Positions 52,624 through 61,213 of a stretch of DNA of 64,000 bases are shown piece by piece. The stretch lies in NCBI GenBank assembly GCA_963724805.1, contig CAVRWA010000001.1:62001-126000 (forward strand), in the 5' to 3' direction. The translations under genes were made by a program, and so were the position numbers. The notes under the pieces were generated by a model. It saw only the letters and a program-made list of their open reading frames with translations, was not told the DNA's origin and did no database searches. This stretch comes from CAVQZA01 sp963724805 (GTDB lineage Bacteria > Actinomycetota > Thermoleophilia > Gaiellales > Gaiellaceae). The number at the start of each line of letters is the position of its first letter. Positions within the stretch are counted from its first letter, which is position 1.

Positions 52624-52674
52624 GAGGCGACTGTCGAGACGGCGGGGGCCGCAGCCCCCGTCTCCAGTCGCCTC
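52624..52674. terminator. Long hairpin in the 52.35-52.7 kb gap
   Basis: GAGGCGACT pairs with AGTCGCCTC, enclosing GAGACG / CGTCTC and GGGGGC / GCCCCC with small bulges and loop CGCA. It lies just downstream of the minus-strand helical-protein gene and probably ends that transcript. No T-run follows, so termination would not be classically intrinsic. The rest of this 368-bp gap holds only the promoter region of the 71-residue gene. Confidence 0.5.
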
Positions 52675-52715
52675 TCACCTATCTCCCCGACCGTTGACCG
52701 ACGAGTGCCGTCGCG

Positions 52716-53057
52716 TCAGCGGATGTTGCTGATCGAGTTCTTCGCCGTGTCGTGCTTCGTCTTCATGATGTTGCTCACCGTCGTGTAGCTCCGGTTCTCG
52801 TTCTGCATCTGGCTTTGCAGCTGCAGGTATTGCAGGTTGAAGCTCATCTGGGTCTCTTGCATCTTTTCGATCGCGTTCGACAGAGCCGAGGCCGAGCCCC
52901 CGGCCTTCACCACCCGGGCGACCAACGCGCTCTGCCGGGCGAACAACTGGGCGAGCTCGCTGCTCGCCTCCCGAAGGCGACCGTGGCTCTCGAGGAGCTC
53001 CACCCGGGCGGCCTCCGCCTCACGCAGCGCCGAAAGTGCCTTCTGCCTGGCGTCCAT
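52716..53057 (-). CDS. Small all-helical protein of unknown function
   Basis: A 113-residue protein, almost wholly helical by composition, with heptad-like ALREAEAARVELLESHGRL and LQYLQLQSQMQNENRSY, and a conserved-looking basic C terminus (KTKHDTAKNSISNIR). No Cys, no signal peptide. The pattern is reminiscent of small self-assembling helical-hairpin proteins, but I cannot place it in a family. ATG 53057 has a GAGGAGG site and shares a base with the stop of the upstream small membrane protein, so the two are coupled. Confidence 0.7.
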   Translation of the reverse strand: MDARQKALSALREAEAARVELLESHGRLREASSELAQLFARQSALVARVVKAGGSASALSNAIEKMQETQMSFNLQYLQLQSQMQNENRSYTTVSNIMKTKHDTAKNSISNIR

Positions 53058-53320
53058 CACGGTGCCTCCTCTCTCGCATCGACTCGCAGGAGCGTCACGG
53101 CGCCCCCGATCCCGAGCACCGCGACCACAACGGCCGCCGGATCGCCCCACCCCGGCCGGTGTCGGACCTTCACGCTCGGCGGCGGCACGAAGGCCGACCC
53201 GTAGCTGGTGAGCCCACCGAGGTCGAGCGTCCTGGACTCACGATAGGAGTGAAGGTAGACGGCGGCCGCAAGGCCGAAAACGACCAGGGACAGCGCGCCG
53301 GCAACGCGCACCACAGCCAT
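53057..53320 (-). CDS. Small two-helix membrane protein
   Basis: An 87-residue protein with helices at about 5-23 (VAGALSLVVFGLAAAVYL) and 60-78 (DPAAVVVAVLGIGGAVTLL), a Pro-rich outer loop (FVPPPSVKV) and a short charged tail. Not recognised. It is the first gene of the pair with the helical protein, sharing TGATG with it. Confidence 0.6.
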   Translation of the reverse strand: MAVVRVAGALSLVVFGLAAAVYLHSYRESRTLDLGGLTSYGSAFVPPPSVKVRHRPGWGDPAAVVVAVLGIGGAVTLLRVDAREEAP

Positions 53321-53487
53321 TCCGGGGACAGTAGCCTGATCGGCCGCGCGGCACGACCGGAGGAGTTAAGTAGCCCGGGGATCCCCCAAACGAGGGATGG
53401 GTGAAGTGACGGCCGGTGTGGTTTGGTCGTACCTCTGGGGGCGACGTAGCGTGGGCGGCCCTGGGGAGAGTGGGTGGCTTCACGCTC

Positions 53488-53542
53488 AGGCGGGAACTCG
53501 ATGGGAAGCGGCAATCCCGTACGGGATTCCCAGTTCCCGCCT
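53488..53542. repeat. Cruciform-like inverted repeat
   Basis: AGGCGGGAACT (53488-53498) pairs perfectly with AGTTCCCGCCT (53532-53542); inside lies a 16-bp perfect palindrome AATCCCGTACGGGATT, and GGGAA/TTCCC can pair too. It sits in the 466-bp gap between 53321 and 53786, which otherwise shows no gene. It could be an operator for a dimeric regulator or a transcript-end structure. Confidence 0.5.
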
Positions 53543-53786
53543 GCCCTGAACCGACGACGACACTCTGGTGAGGAGCGTGCCTTTCGGTCGCGGCCCCTCG
53601 CTCGAGGCCTGGCCTTTGGCGCGGAGGATGGCCCGGCCGGCGTCGCGGGGAGAGTTGCCGGCCGAGCCCGAACGCGTGGGGTGACGCGCCGCTCCGCAGA
53701 CCAACGGCCCCAACAAGATAGAGCGCCGCGGCACCTCATAGTAGAAACCGATACCCGCCGATTCGCGGGCCCGTTCCCGGGCACTC

Positions 53787-54575
53787 ATGCATCGGCTCGA
53801 ACGAGATGCCGAACAAGTCGGCTCGCTTTACACGGTCTCTATCGCTACCTTCCAGCCGGTGCCGGACGATTTCGACGTTGCGCTCGCAGAATTCGAAGTA
53901 GTCACCGCACGGCTGCGCGAAGAGCTCGAACACCGGCAGGCGTTCCGGATTGCCAGCCCGCTTGCTGAGGCAGCGACAGACATCGTCGCGTTCAGCGGCA
54001 TCTTGAGGGAGGTCCACATCGTCGCGCGCGACGCGATCGACAAGGAGACAGGAGCCATTTCTGGGGCAATCGGGCGGATCGGTGATCCCCCTGACCTGCT
54101 GGAACAGCTTGGGCGCGCAATGAGCGAGAGGCCCACCGAGATCTCGCCTACTCCACACACCAGAAGGCTCCTCGCCGGATACAAGGCGTGGAGCTACTTC
54201 ATGCGGATCTACCAAGACTGGCTGTACGGGGCACTGATGGGAATCCTCACCGGTAACTACCCCGAGAGGCCGCTCATGAAGAAGGCGCTGGCCGAGCCGA
54301 AGCGAAAGAGAGACCGCAATCCGGTCCGGGCCTACCTCGACCTCGAAGCCCCCGACTACATCGACTGGTTCCGGGATTTCGCCGAACTCCGAAGCACCCT
54401 CAAGAACAGCGTTCCCGCGCACACCCGCGGGTCGGAAGCTCTCGGCCAGCCGATCGACTACGGACTCGGGCTTACAGACGAGAAGGGCGACTTGCGGATC
54501 ATCCGTCTCCGGCATCTCACCACCGCGCTTCGACGGTCAGTCGAGGCCGTCGACGCCGCGACCCGCGCCGCGTGA
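53787..54575 (+). CDS. Hypothetical protein, possibly acquired
   Basis: A 262-residue soluble protein, mostly helical. It has EFEVVTARLREELEHRQAFR early, a central aromatic patch (YKAWSYFMRIYQDWLYGALMG) and a charged middle (EPKRKRDRNPVRAYLDL). No known motif or signal. Its GC content and codon use are visibly lower than those of its neighbours, and it stands alone between two non-coding stretches, which suggests horizontal transfer. ATG 53787 is used; no clear ribosome site. Confidence 0.6.
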   Translation: MHRLERDAEQVGSLYTVSIATFQPVPDDFDVALAEFEVVTARLREELEHRQAFRIASPLAEAATDIVAFSGILREVHIVARDAIDKETGAISGAIGRIGDPPDLLEQLGRAMSERPTEISPTPHTRRLLAGYKAWSYFMRIYQDWLYGALMGILTGNYPERPLMKKALAEPKRKRDRNPVRAYLDLEAPDYIDWFRDFAELRSTLKNSVPAHTRGSEALGQPIDYGLGLTDEKGDLRIIRLRHLTTALRRSVEAVDAATRAA

Positions 54576-54759
54576 TGGACCAGTCAAGTCCAGGGTGGCG
54601 GGCAGTCCCGTCGACGTAAGACGGATTCCGCGCATAGCCATGACCCCCCGGACGGCGGGGGCATTCCGAACCCGGTCCGTTCACCATAAGACAGCGGCAG
54701 CGATCCGAGGCGGAGCCGACAGCACCCTCTGCGACTCCTAGTACTCCGATCCAACAGGC

Positions 54760-54786
54760 GGGGAGCCGTCGCAGGTACGGCTCCCC
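54760..54786 (+). terminator. Hairpin after the hypothetical gene
   Basis: GGGGAGCCGT (54760-54769) pairs perfectly with ACGGCTCCCC (54777-54786), loop CGCAGGT, 184 bp after the upstream stop. No T-run follows. It may end the upstream transcript. The rest of the 54576-55255 stretch holds no ORF with coding character that I can support. Confidence 0.35.
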
Positions 54787-55255
54787 GTAACCGCCACCGC
54801 GTCACCTGAAGCGGAGGCAAGGGTGACCGCCGCACCCCGACTTAGCAAGAACCTTGCGCCTCGGTGGGCCGCCACCGGTCGCAGTTTTCCCCCGGAATCG
54901 GGGCGCGGCTTTCGTGATTAATCGCACATCGCGACCCGGAAAGCAAGAGGCTTGGACGAGCAAAGTCCCCGGGCCAGCACGTCGCGTGGATGGCGGCCCA
55001 TCGCGCGCGCGGCTGGACCCGGGAGACTGGGGCCGGGAAGGAACTGCCGGTCCCCCCAGGCACCCGCACCGAGAGTACACCGGGACAACACCGAGGCACA
55101 GTGGTCGATAGCCGGGTTCCGCCTCCCGGCCAGATTGTCACAAGGACGTTTCCCACCGGGCTCGTTGGACACCGTACGCTCCTGTCGCAAGCGGGACGGC
55201 GGAGCGTGTTGGCGGCCCGACACGCTCCGTCCTTCTCGCCACCGCGCGAGAGCGG

Positions 55256-55408
55256 TTGGCCTCAGGGACAAGCGGCGCCCCGCCCTCGCAGCAAGGTGAG
55301 GCGCCCACGGTCCTCGCGCAACCGAGCGCGCACGCGCGTCTCATCTACGTGCTCGCGATCTGTGTGCCGCTCGCGGCGTTCCTCGCAGGCTTCAGCGACG
55401 GCAACTAG
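55256..55408 (+). CDS. Possible small membrane peptide
   Basis: A 50-residue ORF from TTG 55256: a Gly/Ser/Gln-rich head, then LIYVLAICVPLAAFLAGF, a good single membrane helix, and a short SDGN tail. The weak start and absence of a clear ribosome site leave doubt. It ends 23 bp before the nested-hairpin segment at 55432. Confidence 0.3.
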   Translation: MASGTSGAPPSQQGEAPTVLAQPSAHARLIYVLAICVPLAAFLAGFSDGN

Positions 55409-55431
55409 GGCCGAGAAGCTCGCACGCTAAA

Positions 55432-55544
55432 GGCTAGCCCCGTGCCCCACGAACGATGGGCGCGGCAAAGACGCAACGGGACATGCTCCGAAAGAGCGGG
55501 GGGCTACTGCGGTGACTCCCCGCTCCATCCCGTCACGCCTAGCC
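55432..55544. ncRNA. Candidate structured RNA (nested stems)
   Basis: An outer stem GGCTAG (55432-55437) / CTAGCC (55539-55544) encloses two elements. One is an 8-bp stem CCGTGCCC (55440-55447) / GGGCGCGG (55458-55465). The other is ACGGGA (55476-55481) / TCCCGT (55528-55533), itself holding GCTC-CGAAA-GAGC (55484-55497 region) and GGGG / CCCC (55498-55501, 55518-55521). The layout resembles a riboswitch or small RNA, but I match it to no known class. Strand is undetermined. Confidence 0.35.
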
Positions 55545-55622
55545 GCCCTCCTCCGGATGGACCGCGCATAGAAGGCGCCCAACGGAATGGCTGGTGACGC
55601 TTGGACACGCCCAGATCCGGAC

Positions 55623-56093
55623 TCAGTCGAGCGTCAGGGGGTAGCAGCCCGTCTCATAGACAACTGACCCGCCGACGCTGAACTGCCAGAGGATCCCGTG
55701 CGCAAAACCGGCGAGCGGTGAGGGTGGGCCCGCCGGGAACTCAGCCTTCGCCTCGCCGTTACCGCGCCCGTTCGTCTCCAATGTCGCCGTCGGGAACGCG
55801 AGCGGCGCCGTCGAACAGGTCGGGTCGAAGAGGAACAGGTGGATCGTCACCTGAAACGTCGTGTCAGGAAGCGCGCCGTTGAGGGCGTAGCGCTCGTGCG
55901 CTCCGTTTTGTACGCCGTTGGTGTGGATGTCGTTCACGAATCCTGACTTGAGCGGCGCGCTGCCAACCGGCACAACGTCGGCATGGAGCGTGTGGAACGC
56001 CTGGTCAGCAGATGCTGGTGCCGCCACCATCGGCAGGGCCAGCAGCGCGAGCGCGCTGGCAACGAGAAGCCGCCTGAAGGGTTTCGCCTGCAC
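55623..56093 (-). CDS. Small secreted protein
   Basis: A 156-residue exported protein. A signal peptide fills residues 1-29 (RRLLVASALALLALPMV, then APASA-DQ as a likely cleavage site). The mature part looks all-beta, with two Cys (PTCSTAP and ETGCYP) that may bond, and LPDTTFQVTIHLFLFDP and ILWQFSVGGSVVYETG strands. No family recognised. GTG 56093 is chosen, eight bases after AGGAGG; GTG 56102 would be too near that site. Confidence 0.65.
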   Translation of the reverse strand: MQAKPFRRLLVASALALLALPMVAAPASADQAFHTLHADVVPVGSAPLKSGFVNDIHTNGVQNGAHERYALNGALPDTTFQVTIHLFLFDPTCSTAPLAFPTATLETNGRGNGEAKAEFPAGPPSPLAGFAHGILWQFSVGGSVVYETGCYPLTLD

Positions 56094-56291
56094 TTCGATC
56101 ACCTCCTGGGCCGATCGGCCCTTGACTGAACGGACGGGAAGAGCCGCATCCGACGAGTGTAGGCACCCGCCTTCCCGCCCTCAAGACGAACGCAGTCAGG
56201 AGAACGGGAGAGAGCAACACGACGAGGTGGTCTGCGGCTCTTGCTTCGTTAACGCTCGAGCAGCCGACCATCGACCGCCGCGACCGGTGCA

Positions 56292-56984
56292 TCATCCGTC
56301 CTTGAAGGCGCCGTAGACGGCGACCAGTCCGTCTCGCCAGAAGCAGTCGGGCCGCGAGAACCCGGCGCCGGCGATCAGCGCCAGCTCGTCGGGAAGCGAC
56401 ACGTAGAAGTCCTCCTCGGCCCACTGTGCGAGATGCGCCTCCGCCTCCTCGGCGGAGATGCCGTTGCGTTCCATATGCGCATACAGGTCTTCGATCATGC
56501 GGCGGCGCTCGGGCCCGTCAGGATGCACGAGAGCGTCGGCGACAACGACGAGACCGGCCGGTTCGAGCGCGGTGAGAATGTTCCGGTACAGCTCGCGTTT
56601 CTCGGGGTGTGTGGCGACGTGGTGAAGGGCAAGCGAGGCGACGACGGCGTTGCAGCGGGGGAGCTGGTCCTCGAATCGCGCTTGTCGCAGTTCGTACCGA
56701 CCTGTGTACGCAGAGCACCGCCTCGCGGCGACTTCGAGCATGTTCGGATCGACGTCGACGAGCTGGACGCGCACGTCCGGAAGGGCGTCCAGGATCGCGG
56801 CCGAAAGGCCCCCGGTTCCGGCTCCCAGATCGAGGACGAGCCCTCCCGGCGGGACGTGTCCGCCGAGCCAATGAACGACTGCACCGATCATCCGTTCGTA
56901 GTTGGGGATGAACCTGCGGATTGTCCGGTCGTAGTCATCAGCGGCCACGCCGAGGTGGCCAGCAACACGATGCTCGTCGGACAC
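56292..56984 (-). CDS. Class I SAM-dependent methyltransferase
   Basis: A 230-residue methyltransferase with motif I LVLDLGAGTGGLSAAIL near 50, motif II acidic VQLVDVDPNMLEVAARR near 75, and VVASLALHHVATHPEKRELYRNI near 110, close to the Methyltransf_25/UbiE-like type that modifies small molecules. GTG 56984 is the start. Substrate unknown. Promoter probably in the 68-bp gap to the protease gene. Confidence 0.82.
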   Translation of the reverse strand: MSDEHRVAGHLGVAADDYDRTIRRFIPNYERMIGAVVHWLGGHVPPGGLVLDLGAGTGGLSAAILDALPDVRVQLVDVDPNMLEVAARRCSAYTGRYELRQARFEDQLPRCNAVVASLALHHVATHPEKRELYRNILTALEPAGLVVVADALVHPDGPERRRMIEDLYAHMERNGISAEEAEAHLAQWAEEDFYVSLPDELALIAGAGFSRPDCFWRDGLVAVYGAFKDG

Positions 56985-57052
56985 CGGCCGAGATTAGGCC
57001 TATGCCACCTCAACCAGCAAGTTCACACGCACCGCCCCGTCCGTCGAGTGCA

Positions 57053-57853
57053 TTAGGTCAGCGCCAGAAACGGCGCGAGGAAGTCCTGTGCGTCGTCGCT
57101 GTCAACCCGCTGATCTGTGCTCGTGGAGTAGCACGGCACATCGCCGGAGGACACGACCGAGATCACGACTTGCCCCGTAGGGGTGTCGACGAAGGTCGGT
57201 CCGCCCGAGTCGCCGTACCCCGTTCCCGAAAGGCCCCGCGCCAAGCTCTGGTCGAGATGGATTACCTCCGGGTTGAGTGCGTGGAAGCCCGAAACCGTCC
57301 ACTTCCGGATCCCGTCGAACGGGAATGTCGGCCCCAGGCCCTTGACCACTACCTTCTCCGAGGTTCCATAGCCGACGTTCGTGTAGATCAGGTCGTTCAG
57401 CTCCTTCGAGCTGAACCCGTCGAGGAAATGACGCGTCGCGATCGTTGCCGGAGCGATGCCTGTCACCGGCGCATCGAGCAGGACGATCCCGGTGTCGTTC
57501 TGATACGGCTTCTTGTAGTTCGGGTTTTGATGGACCGCGCCATGGTATGGCGTCGTGAACACGTTGTGTGCGGAGTCCGTCCCGAAGTCGGGATCGAACG
57601 TCACATACGCAGTTGTCTGCCCAAGCGAGAGCAAGTAGTCGGTGCAGTGTCCGGCGGTCAGGAAGACCCGTCGCGACACGAGCGCGCCGGTGCAGACGAT
57701 CGTGAGGCTGCCGTCGGCCCGCTGCGCTAGCAGTGCGCCGACGTTCGGGTGGGCACTGCCGTCAGGGTGGACATCACCAGTCTGGGCCGCACCCAGGCTG
57801 GCAACGATCAATGCTGCCGTGAGCGTGGCGGCTACGGTCAGTGTTCTCCTCAC
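57053..57853 (-). CDS. Secreted trypsin-like serine protease
   Basis: A 266-residue S1-family protease. Signal peptide about 1-23 (RRTLTVAATLTAALIVASLGAAQ). Catalytic His in FLTAGHCTDY near 68, Asp in YQNDTGIVLLD near 120, Ser in GTGYGDSGGPTFVD near 218. The residue six before Ser is Gly rather than Asp, so trypsin-type Lys/Arg preference is not assured. There is no obvious propeptide. GTG 57853 follows GGGGGAG. The 57854-58352 gap upstream shows no gene I can support; it presumably holds the protease promoter. Confidence 0.88.
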   Translation of the reverse strand: MRRTLTVAATLTAALIVASLGAAQTGDVHPDGSAHPNVGALLAQRADGSLTIVCTGALVSRRVFLTAGHCTDYLLSLGQTTAYVTFDPDFGTDSAHNVFTTPYHGAVHQNPNYKKPYQNDTGIVLLDAPVTGIAPATIATRHFLDGFSSKELNDLIYTNVGYGTSEKVVVKGLGPTFPFDGIRKWTVSGFHALNPEVIHLDQSLARGLSGTGYGDSGGPTFVDTPTGQVVISVVSSGDVPCYSTSTDQRVDSDDAQDFLAPFLALT

Positions 57854-58352
57854 GAGCTCCCCCTCATTCGATGGAACTGCAACCTACCGCTCCGGCAGTC
57901 ACGAGGGTGCTGCAGAACGCGTCGAGCCGCAGCGCGAGCACTGGCGCATCTCGACTCCGAGCACACGAGTGCACGGGCCGAACTTGTGTCCCAGGAGGAA
58001 GCAGAGAAGTCGTCGCACGACTCATGACCACGTCGATACAGGGGTCGGCTCCCTACCTGGCATCTGCCTCGTGGCTGCCGCAGGCGTGCGCACGCGTGCG
58101 CGGGTCGAGGCTCTCGCGTGCCGGCTGCGTCTCGCCGGTCGAGGTGCGACGATGGTGGAGGGCAAGCTTCAGGTGCGGTGAGCCGGGAGGCAGCCGGATG
58201 TGGTGGCCGTTCACTGGACGGGTCGGTCGGAGCCGAGGCAGAAGCCCGATCGACTGCCCAGTTTGCCTGCTCGGCGCGGTCGGCAACGGGGTGAGCTGGG
58301 CCGCCGGCACACCCCACTGAGTCCCCGCGAGGCAGCGGAGGAAGGCTTCTCC

Positions 58353-59084
58353 CTAACGGTGGCCGTGGCCATTGCCGTTGCCGTTCCCGTTGCCGTTCCC
58401 GTTGCCGTTCCCGTTGCCTTGACCATTGCCTTGACCATTGCCTTGACCATTGCCTTGCCCGTTGCCGGTCGTCGGCGTGGTCGGCGCGGTCGCCGGTGGC
58501 GGCGACGGGTGGTTCTTGGACTTCCCGTGCGGCTTGGTCGGCTTGCTCGGCGTGGTCGGTGAGGTCGGTGAGGTGGTCGTCGGCGGCGTTGAGTGGTTCT
58601 TGGATTTCCCGTGCGGCTTGGTCGGCGCGGTCGGCGTGGTCGGTGAGGTCGGTGAGGTGGTCGTCGGCGGCGACGAGTGGTTCTTGGACTTCCCGTGCGG
58701 CTTGGTCGGCGCGGTCGGCCCTGCCGCCGGGGGCGACGAGTGGTTCTTGGACTTTCCGTGCGGCTTGGGCTTGCCGTGTGTCGGCGCCGTGATCACCGGC
58801 AGGGTTGCGGTCTTGCACGGCCCGACTGTGTCGCCGTGCTTGAGGTGTGCCGGCAGCGCGTTCTGGGAGATCGTGATCGTCACGCGGGGATGCGACTTCG
58901 ATCCAGTACGGTGGCAAACGACGACCTTCGTGCCGTATTGATACTGGTAGGCCGCAGCTCCGCTCGAGTCGGTCGCGGCGACACCGACGCCGGCCACTAC
59001 GGCGAGGCCGGCGAGGATGGCAACGGCGAGTGTCGCGCTCACGATGGCTCTTATTGGCACGGTGCTCGGTCTGCGTCTGTTCAT
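58353..59084 (-). CDS. Secreted repeat protein rich in Pro/Lys/His and Asn-Gly
   Basis: A 243-residue exported protein: N-terminal membrane/signal helix (about 10-38), then VVVCHRTGSKSHPRVTITIS with ALPAHLKHGDT, a small domain found in actinobacterial surface proteins (paired Cys, last in TVGPC). Next come four units of about 24-28 residues built on KPHGKSKNHSSPP plus Thr/Ser/Pro, and a tail of GNGQ then NG dipeptides ending HGHR. ATG 59084 follows AGGAG. The sequence suggests an extended, cell-wall-spanning or wall-binding protein; that is inference. Confidence 0.75.
   Translation of the reverse strand: MNRRRPSTVPIRAIVSATLAVAILAGLAVVAGVGVAATDSSGAAAYQYQYGTKVVVCHRTGSKSHPRVTITISQNALPAHLKHGDTVGPCKTATLPVITAPTHGKPKPHGKSKNHSSPPAAGPTAPTKPHGKSKNHSSPPTTTSPTSPTTPTAPTKPHGKSKNHSTPPTTTSPTSPTTPSKPTKPHGKSKNHPSPPPATAPTTPTTGNGQGNGQGNGQGNGQGNGNGNGNGNGNGNGNGHGHR
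58356..58770. repeat. In-gene tandem repeats
   Basis: Two repeat types lie inside the 58353-59084 gene: hexamer-scale repeats coding NG and GNGQ (58356-58463), and about four units of 66-84 bp coding the KPHGKSKNHS modules (58495-58770). They are coding, in frame, and not a CRISPR array. Confidence 0.7.
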
Positions 59085-59160
59085 GGGGCGGCTCCTAGGG
59101 TGCATCGTTTCTCTCTCGTACCCTCATAGAGTCCTGGCTTCTGTAAAACCTGCGGTGTGC

Positions 59161-60960
59161 TCAGCCGGGTGGCGACGCGAACTCTGTGTTTCGTGGGTTC
59201 AGGTGCGCAGCACGGCGGAGTGCCTCGATGCGAGTGGGACCGCTCGTCGCGAGGCCGAGCTGGTACCAGGGCTCCCAGTCGTTCCGGTCGCGGGCGATTG
59301 CGATGGCGAAGCTCGAGGCGGCCGCTCGCACGTCTCCGGCAGCGAGCTGTGCCTCGCCGAGGGCGAGCGGAGGTTGGTTCGACCATGGCAGCCAGCGTTC
59401 GGCGCGCCGCGCCTCCCGTAAGGCAGCGCCGAGATCGCCGTTCTCGCGGGCGGATTCGCTCCGGGCCAGGGAGACGTTCCCTACGTGGAGGACGAACACG
59501 AAGGCCAGCAGCGGCAGGGCGAGCGCGACCGCTGCCACTCGGGCCGGCCGGCGGAGGATCAGCGTCCGCTCGGAAGGCGCACCGAGAAGGATGGCCGCGC
59601 CGCAGAGGAGCCCGGTAAGTCCGACCCCCGCAAGCTCCCAATCCCAGTCGAGGAGAGCGTGGACGAGGAAAGCGACGTAGGCGGCGCTGCACGCGCAGGC
59701 AACCGGTGTGCGCCGCACACGCGAGATCAGCGAGAGCGGCAGCGAGAGCATGCTGAGGAGCAGGAGCAATCCGATGGGGCCAAGTTCGGCGAGCGTCTCG
59801 AGGTAGAGATCGTGGGCATCTAGCGCACCAAAGCCGGTCGGGCGCCGGCTCAGCCACCAGCGCCCATAGCTCCCCGCGCCGCCGCCGAGAATCGGGTGCG
59901 CCTTCGTCTCGTCCCAGGCAACACGCCAGTACGCGGTCCGGCCGTTCCCGGCTGCCGAGAAGAGGCGGCCGTTCAGGCTGCCTCCTGCGCTCGAGTCGCC
60001 GGAGCGCAGGGCTGTCGTCGCACGGCGGTAGACACCAGCCGGGCCGCCCTCGTGCACAACGCCCGCGACGAGGACGGCGAGGGTGACGCTCGCGGCGACT
60101 GCCGTGAAAACGCGGCCGGCTCGGGGGCTCGGCGTCGGCACGCGGTCAGCGAGCACCACGAGTAAACAAGCAAGCGCGATCACGCCGAGCAAGATCAAGC
60201 CCAGCCGGTGCCCATCGTCCGCCGCTTCCCGGAGCGGCGCACCCGGGCGCGTCAGACCGTGTGAGCGTGAGGACAGCCAGACCGCGAGCAAAGGCGCGGG
60301 AACCGCGAAGACGAGGCGTGGGGCAAGCACGCGACGCTCGGGCTCGAGGACGACCAAGACGAGTACGCCCACGAGGAGTGCGAGCCAGGAGCCGCGGCTG
60401 AACGTGAAGGTCAGGGTTGGCAGGAAGACGACTAGCGACGAGGCACCGAGCGCGCGCGTCGCCCTCCTGGCTCCGTGTGTTACGAATCCGAGCGCCAGCA
60501 GCGATCCGAGGACTGCGAGAAGTCCCAGCCCGTTCCAGTAGCCGACTGGGCCCGTGAGGCGATAGGCGCCCAACCCCACGGCGGGCGGAGCTGCACCCGG
60601 CGCAAGCCGACCCGATAGCGCCCACACGCAGATTCCGAGACAGGCGACTGCGAGCCCTGCCGCGAGCGGTGCCGGGGAACGCCGACCGCCTACCGCAAAG
60701 AGCGCAGCGAGCGCCGCAACGTAGACGAGAGTCCGGTCGGTCTCGAGCAGCGGAACACCCGGCGCCGACGACCAGAAGGCCGAGAGCGCCGTCCACACCG
60801 TCAGCGTCGCCGCGAGTCCGAGGAAGGCCACCTCGGCCGGCGTCACGACAAGCCGCTGGCGCACGACGAGGGCAACGACAGCGACAAGGAGCAGCGGCAG
60901 CGCAGCCCAACCCCAGGACGTAGGGAAGAAGCCGCCGTTCGACGCTGCCAACCCGAACAC
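59161..60960 (-). CDS. O-antigen ligase/polymerase-like membrane protein with TPR tail
   Basis: A 599-residue polytopic protein with about 12-13 helices to residue 500. The Wzy_C/WaaL region is seen as AWDETKAHPILGGGAGSYGRWW and ALDAHDLYLETLAELGPIGLLLLL near 365-395, the pattern of enzymes that join lipid-linked glycans. The final 90 residues form TPR-like helices (SARENGDLGAALREARRAERWL). GTG 60960 is the only usable start. It probably assembles a surface polysaccharide. The 253-bp gap to the sigma gene is divergent and carries both promoters. Confidence 0.82.
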   Translation of the reverse strand: MFGLAASNGGFFPTSWGWAALPLLLVAVVALVVRQRLVVTPAEVAFLGLAATLTVWTALSAFWSSAPGVPLLETDRTLVYVAALAALFAVGGRRSPAPLAAGLAVACLGICVWALSGRLAPGAAPPAVGLGAYRLTGPVGYWNGLGLLAVLGSLLALGFVTHGARRATRALGASSLVVFLPTLTFTFSRGSWLALLVGVLVLVVLEPERRVLAPRLVFAVPAPLLAVWLSSRSHGLTRPGAPLREAADDGHRLGLILLGVIALACLLVVLADRVPTPSPRAGRVFTAVAASVTLAVLVAGVVHEGGPAGVYRRATTALRSGDSSAGGSLNGRLFSAAGNGRTAYWRVAWDETKAHPILGGGAGSYGRWWLSRRPTGFGALDAHDLYLETLAELGPIGLLLLLSMLSLPLSLISRVRRTPVACACSAAYVAFLVHALLDWDWELAGVGLTGLLCGAAILLGAPSERTLILRRPARVAAVALALPLLAFVFVLHVGNVSLARSESARENGDLGAALREARRAERWLPWSNQPPLALGEAQLAAGDVRAAASSFAIAIARDRNDWEPWYQLGLATSGPTRIEALRRAAHLNPRNTEFASPPG

Positions 60961-61199
60961 CGAGGCGAAGCCGATGAGAGCCTGCGGTGCGTCCGCAAAG
61001 AGCGCGCGCCTAGAGGGTGCGGACGACGATGGGGCGGCGGCGAAGCGGTTCGGCTGGGACGTGCGCGCAGACTATCCCGCTCTCCGGGTAGGGGTCGCAC
61101 GAAGCCGACTCAGAGACATCTCGAGCTTGCACGCAGCCACGAGCGCTGACCAACCGTGTAATTCCTGTTTCCCGAGGGTCGGCCGTCGAGCGTGTCCTC

Positions 61200-61205
61200 T
61201 AGAAT
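61200..61205 (+). promoter_or_regulatory. -10 element for a probably leaderless sigma mRNA
   Basis: TAGAAT ends 8 nt before the ATG of the ECF sigma gene, so transcription would begin within a few bases of the start codon. No ribosome site precedes the ATG, which agrees with a leaderless mRNA, common in actinobacteria. Confidence 0.4.
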
Positions 61206-61213
61206 TCGTGCGC

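Noticed and set aside
54840..55200. RNase P or tmRNA gene (AAAGTCC-like string near 54960)
   Set aside because: Only a short similarity to the RNase P core; the flanking conserved elements are missing.
54990..55430. 146-codon plus-strand frame
   Set aside because: Arg/Ser/Pro-rich with no coding character; it overlaps the better small membrane peptide in another frame.
55432..55544. c-di-AMP, c-di-GMP or cobalamin riboswitch
   Set aside because: Stems exist but none of the conserved consensus strings of those classes is present, and no suitable gene starts downstream on the plus strand.
58356..58770. Possible CRISPR-like array
   Set aside because: Repeats are in frame, encode KPHGKSKNH and NG units, have no unique spacers and no cas genes are near.
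57850..58917. 355-codon minus-strand frame through the repeat gene
   Set aside because: Shifted reading of the same repeats; the signal-peptide-bearing frame from 59084 is the real gene.
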